A stretch of DNA of 5,171 nucleotides, from contig DMCG01000224.1 in the NCBI GenBank assembly GCA_003445855.1, forward strand, positions 1-5,171. Reading direction: 5' to 3'. Of the stretch, positions 5,058-5,171 are shown in pieces (positions within the stretch are counted from its first letter, which is position 1; each line of letters opens with the position of its first letter). The stretch comes from Spartobacteria bacterium (lineage in GTDB: Bacteria > Verrucomicrobiota > Verrucomicrobiia > Chthoniobacterales > UBA10450). Made by a program: the position numbers and the translations under genes. A model generated the notes under the pieces. That model searched no databases. It worked only from the letters and a program-made list of their open reading frames with translations, and was not told the DNA's origin.

Positions 5058-5171
5058 GTCTAACCAAGCGCTCCAGCCAACGGCTCCGCTGCGTTATGTT
5101 TTCGATGTCGATCTTCGCTAGTGTGATTAAACCCGCTGCCACTTGCGCTCCCCTGAGCCGTGGCTGAGCTT
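5058..5171 (+). repeat. attC: attC recombination site (59-be), truncated before R'
   Basis: The R'' box GTCTAAC (5058-5064) fits RYYYAAC. Two distant arms pair as follows: AAGC (5066-5069) with GCTT (5168-5171), TC (5072-5073) with GA (5166-5167), AGCCA (5075-5079) with TGGCT (5161-5165), and CGGCTC (5081-5086) with GAGCCG (5155-5160). This gives 17 base pairs with unpaired bases only on the left arm (5070-5071, 5074, 5080). Such one-sided extrahelical bases are the hallmark IntI uses to choose the strand of folded attC. The central 68 bases (5087-5154) form a long variable part. The window ends just before the expected R' box, for which a GTTRRRY with GTT as its first bases is predicted within about 10 bp. 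Total length would be about 125 bp, near the size of large Vibrio repeats. Confidence 0.85.

Larger units (their letters stand above)
4468..5171 (+). mobile_element. First integron gene cassette (cupin lipoprotein plus attC), cut by window end
   Basis: The cassette begins at the attI exchange point (TTAGAC, 4468-4473), carries one gene in the usual forward direction starting 8 bp later, has a 51-bp non-coding spacer (5007-5057), and ends in an attC site that runs off the window. The GTTAGAC made by G4467 plus the cassette start is the exact reverse complement of the R'' box GTCTAAC at 5058-5064. That is the relation expected between the two ends of one circularisable cassette. The length should be a little over 710 bp. 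As the attI-proximal cassette it should be the best expressed and the most recently inserted, if the family rules hold. Confidence 0.84.

Noticed and set aside
5061..5097. A short attC formed by TAAC-AGCG and CGCT-GTTA within 5061-5097
   Set aside because: A small hairpin can be drawn, but its right box GTTATGT breaks the GTTRRRY rule and the site would be too short. The long pairing to the window end is much better and has the expected unpaired bases.
1..5171. CRISPR arrays, tRNA or rRNA genes, antiphage systems or toxin-antitoxin pairs
   Set aside because: No regular spacer-repeat series, tRNA-like or rRNA sequence, or recognisable defence or toxin proteins were seen on either strand.

Overview
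This window looks like the chromosome of an uncultured, probably soil or sediment, Gram-negative bacterium of moderate-to-high GC. Verrucomicrobiota (Spartobacteria or Chthoniobacterales type) is my best guess. It rests on the mix of genes, on palindromic intergenic repeats of a kind I associate with that group, and on a lipoprotein signal that implies an envelope. No phylogenetic marker is present, so the assignment is an inference.

Region 1 (1-2659) is ordinary chromosome. A possible gene tail (2-94) touches the start of a complete metallo-beta-lactamase-fold hydrolase of the glyoxalase II type (91-708, +). Convergent with it and overlapping by 4 bp is a two-gene minus-strand operon. It encodes a sugar-1-phosphate nucleotidyltransferase (MurU-like but with an extra C-terminal left-handed beta-helix part, 1700-2659) followed 5 bp later by an aminoglycoside-phosphotransferase-fold sugar kinase (AmgK-like, 705-1694). 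Such a pair phosphorylates a free sugar at C1 and then activates it to a nucleotide sugar. In Pseudomonas the pair recycles MurNAc into UDP-MurNAc.

Region 2 (2660-2920) is a scarred intergenic stretch. It holds a nested-hairpin dispersed repeat (2684-2772), the first ~19 codons of a second nucleotidyltransferase gene cut off at that repeat (2777-2836, -), and a 72-bp palindromic element with 8-bp perfect terminal inverted repeats (2841-2912). A small membrane-anchored bacterial PH-domain protein follows (2921-3340, +), and a second hairpin resembling half of the 72-bp element lies behind it (3345-3370).

Region 3 (3409-5171) is the notable part: the proximal end of a chromosomal integron. It has a full-length IntI-type integrase on the minus strand (3409-4395), an attI region with a GTTAGAC crossover core (4467-4473), a first gene cassette encoding a predicted lipoprotein cupin (4476-5006, +), and most of that cassette's attC site (5058 to the window end). 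The attC R'' box GTCTAAC is the exact reverse complement of the GTTAGAC formed at the attI-cassette junction. The attC arms form a 17-bp stem whose unpaired bases all lie on one arm. The window stops just before the expected R' box, so more cassettes may lie beyond. The integrase would insert, excise and shuffle cassettes between attI and the attC sites; cassettes read away from intI, in the classic divergent layout.
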